In this document: positions 46,231 through 53,789 of the stretch, one piece after another
Position numbering within the stretch: the first letter of the stretch is position 1
Layout: each line of letters begins with the position of its first letter
NCBI RefSeq assembly: GCF_000831385.1
Contig: NZ_AP014548.1
Span: forward strand, 310,001-374,000
DNA: 64,000 bases
Direction: 5' to 3'
DNA from: Nonlabens marinus S1-08
GTDB lineage: Bacteria > Bacteroidota > Bacteroidia > Flavobacteriales > Flavobacteriaceae
Notes under the pieces: model-generated
What the model saw: the letters and a program-made list of their open reading frames with translations, nothing else
Told to the model about the DNA's origin: nothing
Database searches by the model: none
Made by a program: the position numbers and the translations under genes

Positions 46231-47211
46231 ATGAGTAGAGGAAATGAAGGTTCTAAAGGAAAAGGCAGTGGTCGTCAAGGCGGTAGCGGTAGCTCAACTG
46301 GAAAAGGTGGTAATCGAAGAAACGCTGGATCCCAAGAGCATACTAGCAACACCTCTGGGCGTGGGAGTGCCTCTACAAAAAATACCCGCGGTGGAAAAAA
46401 TCAAGTAGTAGGAACCTCCAGATCTGGAAATCCTGTTACTAAAAAAGAATACATCAACCGTAAGAAAAAAGAAACGACAGCCACGGCTAAATCAGATGCT
46501 AAAGGAATACGCTTGAACAAATACATCGCTAATAGCGGTATTTGCAGCCGTCGAGATGCAGATATTTATATTGCCGCTGGAAGTGTTACCGTTAATGACA
46601 AACCCGTTATTGAAATGGGTTATAGAGTTCAACCGTCTGACGAGGTGAAATTTGATGGCCGCTCTATTGAGCCTAAATTAAAAGAGTACTTTTTGCTTAA
46701 TAAACCTAAAGGATTTATTACTCCGCGTTCAGGAGAGAAGGCTTCAAAAACCGTTATGGATTTGATGGCTAACGCCAGTACCTCTAAACTTCACTACGTA
46801 GGTAGATTAGGAAGAAAATCCGTAGGGTTGATGCTATTTACAAGTGATTTAGAACTGGCAAATTCAATGAACAACCCTAACAAGAAAGTGCGCCAAATTT
46901 ATCACGTTGCACTGGACCGTAGTTTTAAGCATGAAGACTTGATGAAAATCCGCAATGGAATTTCTATTGAAGGTGAGGAAATTAAGGTGGAAGAAATCAG
47001 CTATGTAGAAGGTGGAAGAAACAATGAGGTAGGAATTGAAATACATAGCAATCAGGACAACATTGTACAAAGAATATTTGATCACGTAAACTATGAAGTA
47101 GTCGTATTAGACCGCGTTGTTTTAGGTGGTTTGACTAAAAAAGATTTACCTAGGGGTAATTACCGCTTTTTGACCAAGCAAGAAGTCATCAATTTGAAGA
47201 TGAGTTTTTAA
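46231..47211 (+). CDS. RsuA/RluB-family pseudouridine synthase-like protein, catalytic Asp missing
   Basis: A 326-residue protein: a Gly/Ser/Lys-rich basic tail (1-90), an S4 RNA-binding domain (93-150, RLNKYIANSGICSRRDAD) and an RsuA/RluB-type domain. The catalytic motif reads GRLG (191-194) where the family has GRLD, so the nucleophilic Asp is Gly (codon GGA at 46810-46812). The second signature SGKNRQVRR is also changed, to SNQDNIVQR. It may bind RNA without isomerising uridine. The ATG at 46231 is chosen because the TTG at 46213 lies inside the TATCTTTG promoter box (46208-46215). Confidence 0.85.
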   Translation: MSRGNEGSKGKGSGRQGGSGSSTGKGGNRRNAGSQEHTSNTSGRGSASTKNTRGGKNQVVGTSRSGNPVTKKEYINRKKKETTATAKSDAKGIRLNKYIANSGICSRRDADIYIAAGSVTVNDKPVIEMGYRVQPSDEVKFDGRSIEPKLKEYFLLNKPKGFITPRSGEKASKTVMDLMANASTSKLHYVGRLGRKSVGLMLFTSDLELANSMNNPNKKVRQIYHVALDRSFKHEDLMKIRNGISIEGEEIKVEEISYVEGGRNNEVGIEIHSNQDNIVQRIFDHVNYEVVVLDRVVLGGLTKKDLPRGNYRFLTKQEVINLKMSF

Positions 47212-47291
47212 ATTTAATATTTGTCTAACATACATATAGCCGACAATACGGAACTTAGTTAGTTTATTAGTAATTATTATAAATCAACGTA

Positions 47292-48683
47292 TTGAATACC
47301 AAATACATAGATCTTATTGATCAAACCTATCATTTTCCGTCAGAGGAATTTGATCTCGTGGACCGACAATTACAATTTCATGGCATAGACCTTATGTCAT
47401 TGGTTCAGGAATATGGTAGCCCATTGAAGTTCACCTACTTACCTAAGATTTCAGAAAACATCAATCGTGCAAAAGGTTGGTTTGAAACCGCTTTCGCGAA
47501 AGCGGACTACCAAGCCACCTATAGGTATTGCTATTGTACCAAGAGCTCTCATTTCAAGCATGTGCTGGATGAAGCGCTCAAAAACGATATACATATCGAG
47601 ACCAGTAGTGCTTTTGACATCAACATTGTAAAGAGCCTCAAAGCAAGCGGTAAAATCACTAAGGATACTTATGTGGTGTGTAATGGTTTCAAGCGCGATT
47701 TGTATATAGAAAACATTGCTGATCTGATCAACAGCGGTCAACACAATTGCATTCCCGTCATTGATAATCTAGAGGAGTTGCCGCTTTTACAACAGGCAAC
47801 AGAGAAAAAATTCAAAGTTGGGATTCGGATTGCCAGTGAAGAAGAACCTAAGTTTGAATTCTATACCAGTAGATTAGGTATAGGTTATAAAAATATCCAA
47901 GCCTTTTACAAAAACCAGATTGAAGGTAACGATCAAGTGGAACTTAAGATGTTGCACTTTTTCATCAACACCGGTATACGCGACACCGCTTATTACTGGA
48001 ACGAATTACACAAATGCCTGAAGGTGTACATTCAGCTCAAAAAGATGTGCCCTTCATTAGATAGCTTAAACATAGGTGGTGGCTTTCCTATTAAGAACAG
48101 CCTCGCTTATGAGTTTGACTATCAATACATGGTGGAAGAAATCGTAAGCCAAATCAAATTAGTTTGTGAAGACTCTGGAGTTGAGGTTCCTCATTTGTTT
48201 ACGGAATTTGGTTCTTTTACAGTGGGAGAAAGCGGCGGAGCGATTTATAAAATCTTGCACCAAAAACAACAAAACGATCGTGAAAAATGGAGCATGATCA
48301 ACAGCTCATTTATCACTACACTGCCCGATTCTTGGGCTATAAGCAAGCGTTTCATATTACTCCCACTCAATAGGTGGCATGATGAATACGAGCGTGTTTT
48401 GTTGGGCGGATTGACCTGTGATAGCGACGACTATTACAACAGCGAGCAAAACGTAAATGCTATTTACTTGCCTAAATACCATAAAGACAAACCGTTGTAC
48501 ATAGGTTTCTTTAATACAGGAGCTTATCAAGAAAGTATAGGAGGTTATGGCGGGCTTCAACATTGTTTGATCCCTAATCCTAAACACGTCTTGATCGAGA
48601 GAGATGAAAATGGCGAAATACAAACGAGGATTTTCAGAGAGCAACAAACATCAGAGCAGATGCTGAATATATTAGGCTATTAA
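47292..48683 (+). CDS. speA: Arginine decarboxylase (fold III, PLP-dependent)
   Basis: A 463-residue PLP enzyme of the alanine-racemase-like fold that should convert arginine to agmatine. YCTKSSHFKHV carries the PLP Lys, LNIGGGFPI the phosphate loop, and LTCDSDDYY the catalytic Cys-Asp region. A TTG start at 47292 is preferred since NTKYIDLIDQTYHFP is, from memory, the usual start of flavobacterial homologues and no upstream ATG exists. TAFAKAD is encoded by a genome palindrome at 47489. The following agmatinase gene supports arginine, over diaminopimelate or carboxynorspermidine, as the substrate. Confidence 0.82.
   Translation: MNTKYIDLIDQTYHFPSEEFDLVDRQLQFHGIDLMSLVQEYGSPLKFTYLPKISENINRAKGWFETAFAKADYQATYRYCYCTKSSHFKHVLDEALKNDIHIETSSAFDINIVKSLKASGKITKDTYVVCNGFKRDLYIENIADLINSGQHNCIPVIDNLEELPLLQQATEKKFKVGIRIASEEEPKFEFYTSRLGIGYKNIQAFYKNQIEGNDQVELKMLHFFINTGIRDTAYYWNELHKCLKVYIQLKKMCPSLDSLNIGGGFPIKNSLAYEFDYQYMVEEIVSQIKLVCEDSGVEVPHLFTEFGSFTVGESGGAIYKILHQKQQNDREKWSMINSSFITTLPDSWAISKRFILLPLNRWHDEYERVLLGGLTCDSDDYYNSEQNVNAIYLPKYHKDKPLYIGFFNTGAYQESIGGYGGLQHCLIPNPKHVLIERDENGEIQTRIFREQQTSEQMLNILGY
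47489..47504. repeat. Genome palindrome, copy 14 (in speA)
   Basis: 16-bp core; read as TAFAKAD. Confidence 0.95.
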
Positions 48684-48734
48684 TCTGCCTTTGATATTTA
48701 TTATATTTATCCACTTGACACTAAACATTTTATC

Positions 48735-49673
48735 ATGAGTACTACTAACTACGCTGGCATAGAAGATCAATATGCTGGTTTGGACAATGCATCCATAGTT
48801 CTAATTCCAGTTCCTTATGATGGAACGAGCACGTGGCAAAAAGGAGCCGATAAGGGTCCTGAAGCTTTTCTAGACGCTAGTCGCAATATGGAATTGTACG
48901 ATATAGAAACAGATACTGAAGTGTATCAACACGGCGTGTATCTTGCAGACCCTGTGGCAGAGCGTGGCTCACCAGAAGCTATGGTGGATGCGGTACACGC
49001 AACGACAAAGAAATATATTAAGAAGAATAAATTTGTAACCCTTTTTGGAGGAGAACATTCCATTTCTATAGGAAGTATACGAGCCTTCAATGAGATGTTT
49101 GAAAACTTGAGTGTCTTACAAATCGACGCGCATGCAGACTTGAGAAAAGAATACGATGGCAGCACTTGCAATCATGCATGTGCGGTTTATGAAGCCAGCC
49201 AAACGACCAATCTCGTTCAGGTAGGAATACGCAGTATGGACAGCGTGGAATTAGGCATCAACGATGAGGAAAAAGTATTCTACGCTCATGAGATGGCACA
49301 AGACGACTACTGGGCCGAAAAGGCTACAGAAGCGCTGACTGAAAACGTATTCATTACCATCGACCTTGATGGTTTTGACCCTTCTATTTGTCCCTCGACG
49401 GGCACTCCAGAGCCTGGCGGCTTGTTTTGGTACGAGACCTTAGACTTTTTAAGAGGCGTTTTTGAAGAGAAAAACGTGGTAGGGTTTGACATCGTTGAAT
49501 TATGCCCTAATCCAAATGAAAAGTCATCCGACTTCCTTGCAGCTAAGTTGTACTACAAAATGCTGAGCTACAAATTCAAGGACATTGCCCTTGAAGGAGA
49601 AGAAGGATATGATTCTGATAAAGCTTTCGCGAAAGCGGGATTAAAGAAAATGAAAAACATCAACGAAGACTAG
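48735..49673 (+). CDS. speB: Agmatinase (ureohydrolase family)
   Basis: A 312-residue dimanganese enzyme that cleaves agmatine to putrescine and urea. The metal ligands are visible: GGEHS with His108, DAHAD (131-135) and DLDGFDPS (Asp210, Asp212). The length is normal. It follows arginine decarboxylase by 51 bases. The C-terminal AFAKAG is encoded by the genome palindrome at 49622-49637, just before the stop, where added residues are tolerated. Confidence 0.93.
   Translation: MSTTNYAGIEDQYAGLDNASIVLIPVPYDGTSTWQKGADKGPEAFLDASRNMELYDIETDTEVYQHGVYLADPVAERGSPEAMVDAVHATTKKYIKKNKFVTLFGGEHSISIGSIRAFNEMFENLSVLQIDAHADLRKEYDGSTCNHACAVYEASQTTNLVQVGIRSMDSVELGINDEEKVFYAHEMAQDDYWAEKATEALTENVFITIDLDGFDPSICPSTGTPEPGGLFWYETLDFLRGVFEEKNVVGFDIVELCPNPNEKSSDFLAAKLYYKMLSYKFKDIALEGEEGYDSDKAFAKAGLKKMKNINED
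49622..49637. repeat. Genome palindrome, copy 15 (speB 3' end)
   Basis: Core with one left-end change; read as KAFAKAG near the C-terminus. Confidence 0.9.
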
Positions 49674-49690
49674 TCTTCAAAAACAAACTC

Positions 49691-50659
49691 ATGAGTAAAC
49701 CTATTACAGATTTCATAGAAAAATATTTCCTTCACTTTAACGGTGCCGCACTAGTCGACGCTGCTAAAGGTTATGAAGCCCAACTGAACCAAGGTTCCAA
49801 AATGCTAGTTTCACTGGCTGGAGCAATGAGTACGGCAGAGATTGGGAAGATTTTTGGTGAAATGATACGTCAGGATAAAGTACAAATCGTCTCCTGTACA
49901 GGTGCTAATCTAGAAGAAGATTTAATGAATCTAGTGGCGCACTCTCACTACAAGAGAGTTCCTAACTACCGTGACTTGACACCACAAGACGAGTGGGATT
50001 TGCTAGAAAAAGGATTGAATAGGGTTACGGATACTTGTATTCCTGAAGAAGAAGCATTTAGAAGATTACAAGAGCACATCGTAAAGATTTGGAAAGATGC
50101 GGAAGCTAAAGGCGAGCGTTACTTTCCACATGAGTACATGTACAAATTGTTATTAAGTGGCGTACTGGAGCAATACTATGAGATTCCAATCGAAAACTCC
50201 TGGATGTACGCAGCAGCTAAAGCTAATTTACCTATAGTCGTTCCAGGATGGGAAGACAGTACCATGGGGAATATATTTGCGAGCTATGTAATGAAAGGCG
50301 AGCTTAAAGCAAGCACCGTTAAGAGCGGGATTGAATACATGACCTATCTGGCAGACTGGTACACAGACAACAGCCAGAACGGTATTGGTTTCTTCCAGAT
50401 AGGTGGTGGTATCGCAGGAGATTTCCCTATTTGCGTGGTACCAATGTTGTATCAAGACATGGAACGCACGGACACGCCATTTTGGAGTTATTTCTGTCAG
50501 ATTTCAGATTCCACAACCAGTTACGGTAGTTATTCAGGAGCTGTGCCTAACGAGAAAATTACCTGGGGAAAACTAGATATGGACACCCCTAAATTTATAG
50601 TAGAAAGCGATGCTACGATTGTGGCTCCATTGATATTTGCGTATCTTCTAGATATGTAA
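49691..50659 (+). CDS. Deoxyhypusine synthase-family protein
   Basis: A 322-residue NAD-dependent enzyme of the deoxyhypusine synthase family. The active-site Lys is kept (ITWGKLDMD, Lys294), with SCTGANLEEDLMNLV and GGIAGDFPICVVPML as further signatures. Bacteria lack eIF5A, so bacterial members are thought to act on free polyamines, for example in homospermidine formation. Its place 17 bases after agmatinase puts it in putrescine metabolism. The precise product cannot be told from sequence. Confidence 0.9.
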   Translation: MSKPITDFIEKYFLHFNGAALVDAAKGYEAQLNQGSKMLVSLAGAMSTAEIGKIFGEMIRQDKVQIVSCTGANLEEDLMNLVAHSHYKRVPNYRDLTPQDEWDLLEKGLNRVTDTCIPEEEAFRRLQEHIVKIWKDAEAKGERYFPHEYMYKLLLSGVLEQYYEIPIENSWMYAAAKANLPIVVPGWEDSTMGNIFASYVMKGELKASTVKSGIEYMTYLADWYTDNSQNGIGFFQIGGGIAGDFPICVVPMLYQDMERTDTPFWSYFCQISDSTTSYGSYSGAVPNEKITWGKLDMDTPKFIVESDATIVAPLIFAYLLDM

Positions 50660-50691
50660 AATCTCACTGTAAAACCCTTAAAATAAGCATT

Positions 50692-51099
50692 ATGAAAAAT
50701 ATATTTCTTATACTATTTATCGCGGCAGCAACCATTTCTTGTGGTTCTAATAAAGATAAAAACAGAGTGTCTCAAGATTTTAAGATCAAATTCGTTTCAC
50801 TTAAAGATGCGATCGTAAAACTGGAGTGTACAGAAGGTTGTGCCTGGAAGGAATTATCCTGGTCAAAGAATAACAATCGCCCACAAGCGATAAATGCTTA
50901 CGGAATGATAAGTCAGGATGAACCTATTAATACAAAGGATAAACTTCCAGATTTTAAAATTCTTATAGAGCCTACCGACAATGGAGCTACACTACAAAGC
51001 TTGAATGGAACGGCGTGGAAGAAACTTTCCTTCTCCTGTGTTGATTTGAGTGACTGCAATCAGTTTGTTGACTTCAACGGAGTGACACAACAAAAGTAA
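50692..51099 (+). CDS. Small lipoprotein of unknown function
   Basis: A 135-residue lipoprotein (lipobox TISC, Cys17). The mature part has two similar Cys-containing halves (KLECTEGCAWKELSWSKNN and LNGTAWKKLSFSCVDLSDC), each with a AWKxLS-type core, suggesting a small duplicated beta domain with disulfides. No family is recognised. It follows the deoxyhypusine synthase-like gene by 32 bases and may be read with the polyamine operon. A decayed genome palindrome (51115-51135) lies 15 bases past its stop. Confidence 0.65.
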   Translation: MKNIFLILFIAAATISCGSNKDKNRVSQDFKIKFVSLKDAIVKLECTEGCAWKELSWSKNNNRPQAINAYGMISQDEPINTKDKLPDFKILIEPTDNGATLQSLNGTAWKKLSFSCVDLSDCNQFVDFNGVTQQK

Positions 51100-51114
51100 A
51101 CTTTCTGAGATAAG

Positions 51115-51135
51115 TTCGCTTTCGCGAAGGCGGAA
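51115..51135. repeat. Genome palindrome, copy 16 (intergenic, decayed)
   Basis: The left half is exact; the right half reads CGAAGGCGGAA, breaking the symmetry at two positions. Confidence 0.8.
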
Positions 51136-51229
51136 CAACCAACCACCTGCATTGCCTAATTATAGACTATGCAGGTTTTTTGATATATAGAATTAACAGC
51201 AATTAGGCAGTGAAAAACGTTGGTACGAC

Positions 51230-51237
51230 TACCTTTG
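51230..51237 (+). promoter_or_regulatory. Promoter -7 box of the GNAT-nitrilase gene (TACCTTTG)
   Basis: TANNTTTG match 22 bases before the ATG at 51260. Confidence 0.65.
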
Positions 51238-51259
51238 CACAGAAATTAACACCCACTAA

Positions 51260-52825
51260 ATGAGTACAGTAAACATAGACAAAATAGATAATTTGAATTT
51301 GGAGTTCCTAAACGTGGCTGACTATGAGCAGTTGAAACACGCGATGATTGACTCCTATTCTAACTTGCCAGATTCTATATGGAGCAAGCAACAAATCAAG
51401 ACATTAGTCGATAAATTCCCGGAGGGCCAGGTGGTTCTAAAAGTGAACGATGAGATTGTCGCCTGTGCGTTATCTATTATCGTGAACTATGACGACTTCC
51501 GTGGGCATTATACGTATGAAGAAGTGACGGGCAGTTACAAGTTTGACACCCATGATGATGAAGGGGACGTACTGTATGGGATTGAAGTATTTATAAAGCC
51601 ACAATACCGCGGGATGCGATTGGGTCGTCGTTTGTACGATTACCGTAAAGAGTTGGTTGAGAATTTGAACTTGAGAGGTATTGCCTTTGGTGGGCGTATT
51701 CCTGGGTATCATAATTATTCTAAGGACCACACACCTAAACAATACATCGAGAAGGTGCGTATGAAGGAAATCAACGATCCTGTCTTGAATTTCCAATTGA
51801 GTAACGACTTTCATGTGACTCGTGTGCTAAAGAATTACCTAGATGAAGACGCAGCTTCTAAGCAATATGCAGTATTGTTAGAATGGGATAATATTTATTA
51901 TACAGCGCCTTTAAAAGCAGACGATACAAAGACGGTGAAAAGCACTGTTCGACTTGGTTTGATTCAATGGCAAATGCGCCCTTATGCGGGCATTGAGGAG
52001 CTGATGCAGCAAGTAGAGTACTTTGTGGACAGTCTAGCTGCTTACAGGTCTGATTTCGCTTTATTCCCGGAATATTTCAACGCGCCATTGATGGCAGCAT
52101 ATAATGACAAAAGCGTTAGCGAGGCGATACGTGAATTGGCTAAGTACACCGGAATGATTAGGGATCGATTTTCTGAACTTTCCATCAAATACAATATCAA
52201 TATCATCACAGGTTCCATGCCTGAAATCATCGATGGGCATTTATACAACATAGGAAACCTGTGTCGTCGCGATGGAACTATTGAGCAATACGAAAAGATC
52301 CATGTAACTCCAGACGAGCAGAAGGTCTGGGGATTGAGCAACGGGAATAAAATTCAGACCTTCGATACCGACTGTGGGAAAATCGGGATTCTTATTTGTT
52401 ACGACAGTGAATTCCCTGAATTGAGCCGCATTATGGCAGAAGATGGGATGCAAATGCTGTTTGTTCCTTTCTTGACAGACACTCAAAATGCGTATGCACG
52501 AGTACGTTTATGTTGTCAGGCCCGAGCGGTAGAGAATGAATGTTATGTAGCTATTGCTGGTAGCGTGGGTAACCTACCTGCGGTTGAAAACATGGACATT
52601 TCTTATGCTCAAAGTGCGGTATTTACCCCATGTGATTTTGCCTTCCCATCTAACGGAGTAAAAGCAGAAACAACGCCTAATACAGAGATGATCCTCATTG
52701 CTGATGTAGACCTAGATCTTCTAAAAGAATTGCACCATAATGGCGCTGTGAAAAACTTGAAGGACCGCCGTCATGATTTGTACAGCGTTTCAAAAAAGAA
52801 AGAACACGAGTCGCTTAAGAAGTAG
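51260..52825 (+). CDS. GNAT acetyltransferase-nitrilase fusion protein
   Basis: A 521-residue two-domain protein. Residues 1-210 form a GNAT N-acyltransferase with the acyl-CoA loop QYRGMRLGRRL (115-125). Residues 230-510 are a nitrilase-superfamily amidohydrolase with triad Glu271 (LFPEYFNAPL), Lys346 (YEKIHVTPDE) and Cys380 (GILICYDSEFPE). This fused architecture is known in bacteria, but its substrate is not. Neighbouring polyamine genes make an N-acetyl- or N-carbamoyl-polyamine substrate worth considering. TACCTTTG at 51230-51237 is its promoter. Confidence 0.88.
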   Translation: MSTVNIDKIDNLNLEFLNVADYEQLKHAMIDSYSNLPDSIWSKQQIKTLVDKFPEGQVVLKVNDEIVACALSIIVNYDDFRGHYTYEEVTGSYKFDTHDDEGDVLYGIEVFIKPQYRGMRLGRRLYDYRKELVENLNLRGIAFGGRIPGYHNYSKDHTPKQYIEKVRMKEINDPVLNFQLSNDFHVTRVLKNYLDEDAASKQYAVLLEWDNIYYTAPLKADDTKTVKSTVRLGLIQWQMRPYAGIEELMQQVEYFVDSLAAYRSDFALFPEYFNAPLMAAYNDKSVSEAIRELAKYTGMIRDRFSELSIKYNINIITGSMPEIIDGHLYNIGNLCRRDGTIEQYEKIHVTPDEQKVWGLSNGNKIQTFDTDCGKIGILICYDSEFPELSRIMAEDGMQMLFVPFLTDTQNAYARVRLCCQARAVENECYVAIAGSVGNLPAVENMDISYAQSAVFTPCDFAFPSNGVKAETTPNTEMILIADVDLDLLKELHHNGAVKNLKDRRHDLYSVSKKKEHESLKK

Positions 52826-52836
52826 GTTTCTTTGAG

Positions 52837-52862
52837 AGTTCAAAGTTCAAAGTTCAAAGTTC
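52837..52862 (+). repeat. 7-bp tandem repeat (AGTTCAA)
   Basis: Three full units and one partial unit in a row just after the GNAT-nitrilase stop. Short AACTTTG arrays like this are common in Bacteroidetes intergenic DNA and vary in number. Confidence 0.85.
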
Positions 52863-52905
52863 TGTAAGATTTGGGTTTTTTCTTTATTATTCAATTTAAT
52901 TCCCT

Positions 52906-52946
52906 AAAAAGAGTGTCTGAAACTGCGTTTCAGACACTCTTTTTTT
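52906..52946. terminator. Strong terminator after the GNAT-nitrilase gene
   Basis: Perfect 18-bp stem (52906-52923 with 52927-52944) with loop TGC and A/T tracts on both sides; it can serve both this gene and the convergent XRE gene. Confidence 0.88.
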
Positions 52947-53070
52947 GATGCAGGCGATCCTTTCTAAGTAATTTATCTTTTATCTATGACTAAAATCGAA
53001 TCATCACTGATTTCAGAATTACCTTCTCACTCCTTCTCGACTTTCACCCGCTAACGCTTAGAAAGATAAA

Positions 53071-53658
53071 CTACTTGATCATCGGGATAATACTGGGATA
53101 AGTTATCTGTTTGTCGCGGTAATTTAAAATGGCAAAAACAACCGCTAACGCATAATTGATAAAACTAAATCCTCCAAAACTATAGATGATCGAATTAAAG
53201 GTGGGTATGTTATCGACAAATTGAAAATATGGCTCTAGATCCGATCCAAAAAACATGATAACTATCGGCAAGGAATAGGAAAGTATGGTCCAGACTATTT
53301 GAAAGTTTAGTAATCTAGCTCCCACTCTATTGAGCCCGATTATTTTATCTCTTTTAGTCAGCCAGAGAATCATAGGGAGAATGATGTTTCCTGCGGGAAT
53401 AAATACACCACAAATGACTGATAGGTGGAAGAACATCAGAAACTGTCGGTCTTCCTTCTTCCCATAATCTAATAGATCTTCAATATTGATTTGCAATGTA
53501 TCGCATATCAATTGCAAGGTTTTCCCGCGAGGTTCGTTCTGCTCATTCTCGATGCGTTGAACAGTGCGCAGGCTAATTTGAGACTGGTCTGCGAGTTCTT
53601 CTTGAGACATGCCTTTCCTTATACGGGCTTGTTTTATTTTAGAAGCAATGGATTCCAT
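53071..53658 (-). CDS. XRE-family regulator with membrane domain (DUF4870-like)
   Basis: A 195-residue protein with an N-terminal Cro/CI helix-turn-helix (IKQARIRKGMSQEELADQSQISLRTVQRIENEQNEPRG) and a C-terminal part with three or four hydrophobic segments like DUF4870 proteins. A membrane-tethered regulator is likely. The start is the ATG at 53658: the -7 box TACTTTTG (53682-53689) lies upstream of it, whereas an in-frame start at 53706 would sit before the promoter. The target is unknown. Confidence 0.82.
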   Translation of the reverse strand: MESIASKIKQARIRKGMSQEELADQSQISLRTVQRIENEQNEPRGKTLQLICDTLQINIEDLLDYGKKEDRQFLMFFHLSVICGVFIPAGNIILPMILWLTKRDKIIGLNRVGARLLNFQIVWTILSYSLPIVIMFFGSDLEPYFQFVDNIPTFNSIIYSFGGFSFINYALAVVFAILNYRDKQITYPSIIPMIK

Positions 53659-53681
53659 GGTTTTATTTTTAAAGTTGGATC

Positions 53682-53689
53682 CAAAAGTA
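53682..53689 (-). promoter_or_regulatory. Promoter -7 box of the XRE regulator (TACTTTTG)
   Basis: TANNTTTG match on the minus strand, 23 bases before the ATG at 53658; decides the start in favour of 53658. Confidence 0.6.
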
Positions 53690-53789
53690 GCTGAGAGAAA
53701 TACCAACTCTGGAATTTAAGTCTTGACTTATCTGTGACACTCTTGCGACAATCCTGTCAATAGGCTGTTATATAGCTACTTAATTTAAT

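Noticed and set aside
46231..47211. RsuA-like gene as a pseudogene
   Set aside because: The frame is intact, the S4 domain is conserved and a consensus promoter is present; only the catalytic motifs are changed.
53659..53706. Upstream start for the XRE regulator
   Set aside because: The only good -7 box (53682-53689) lies inside this extension, so transcription would begin after it.
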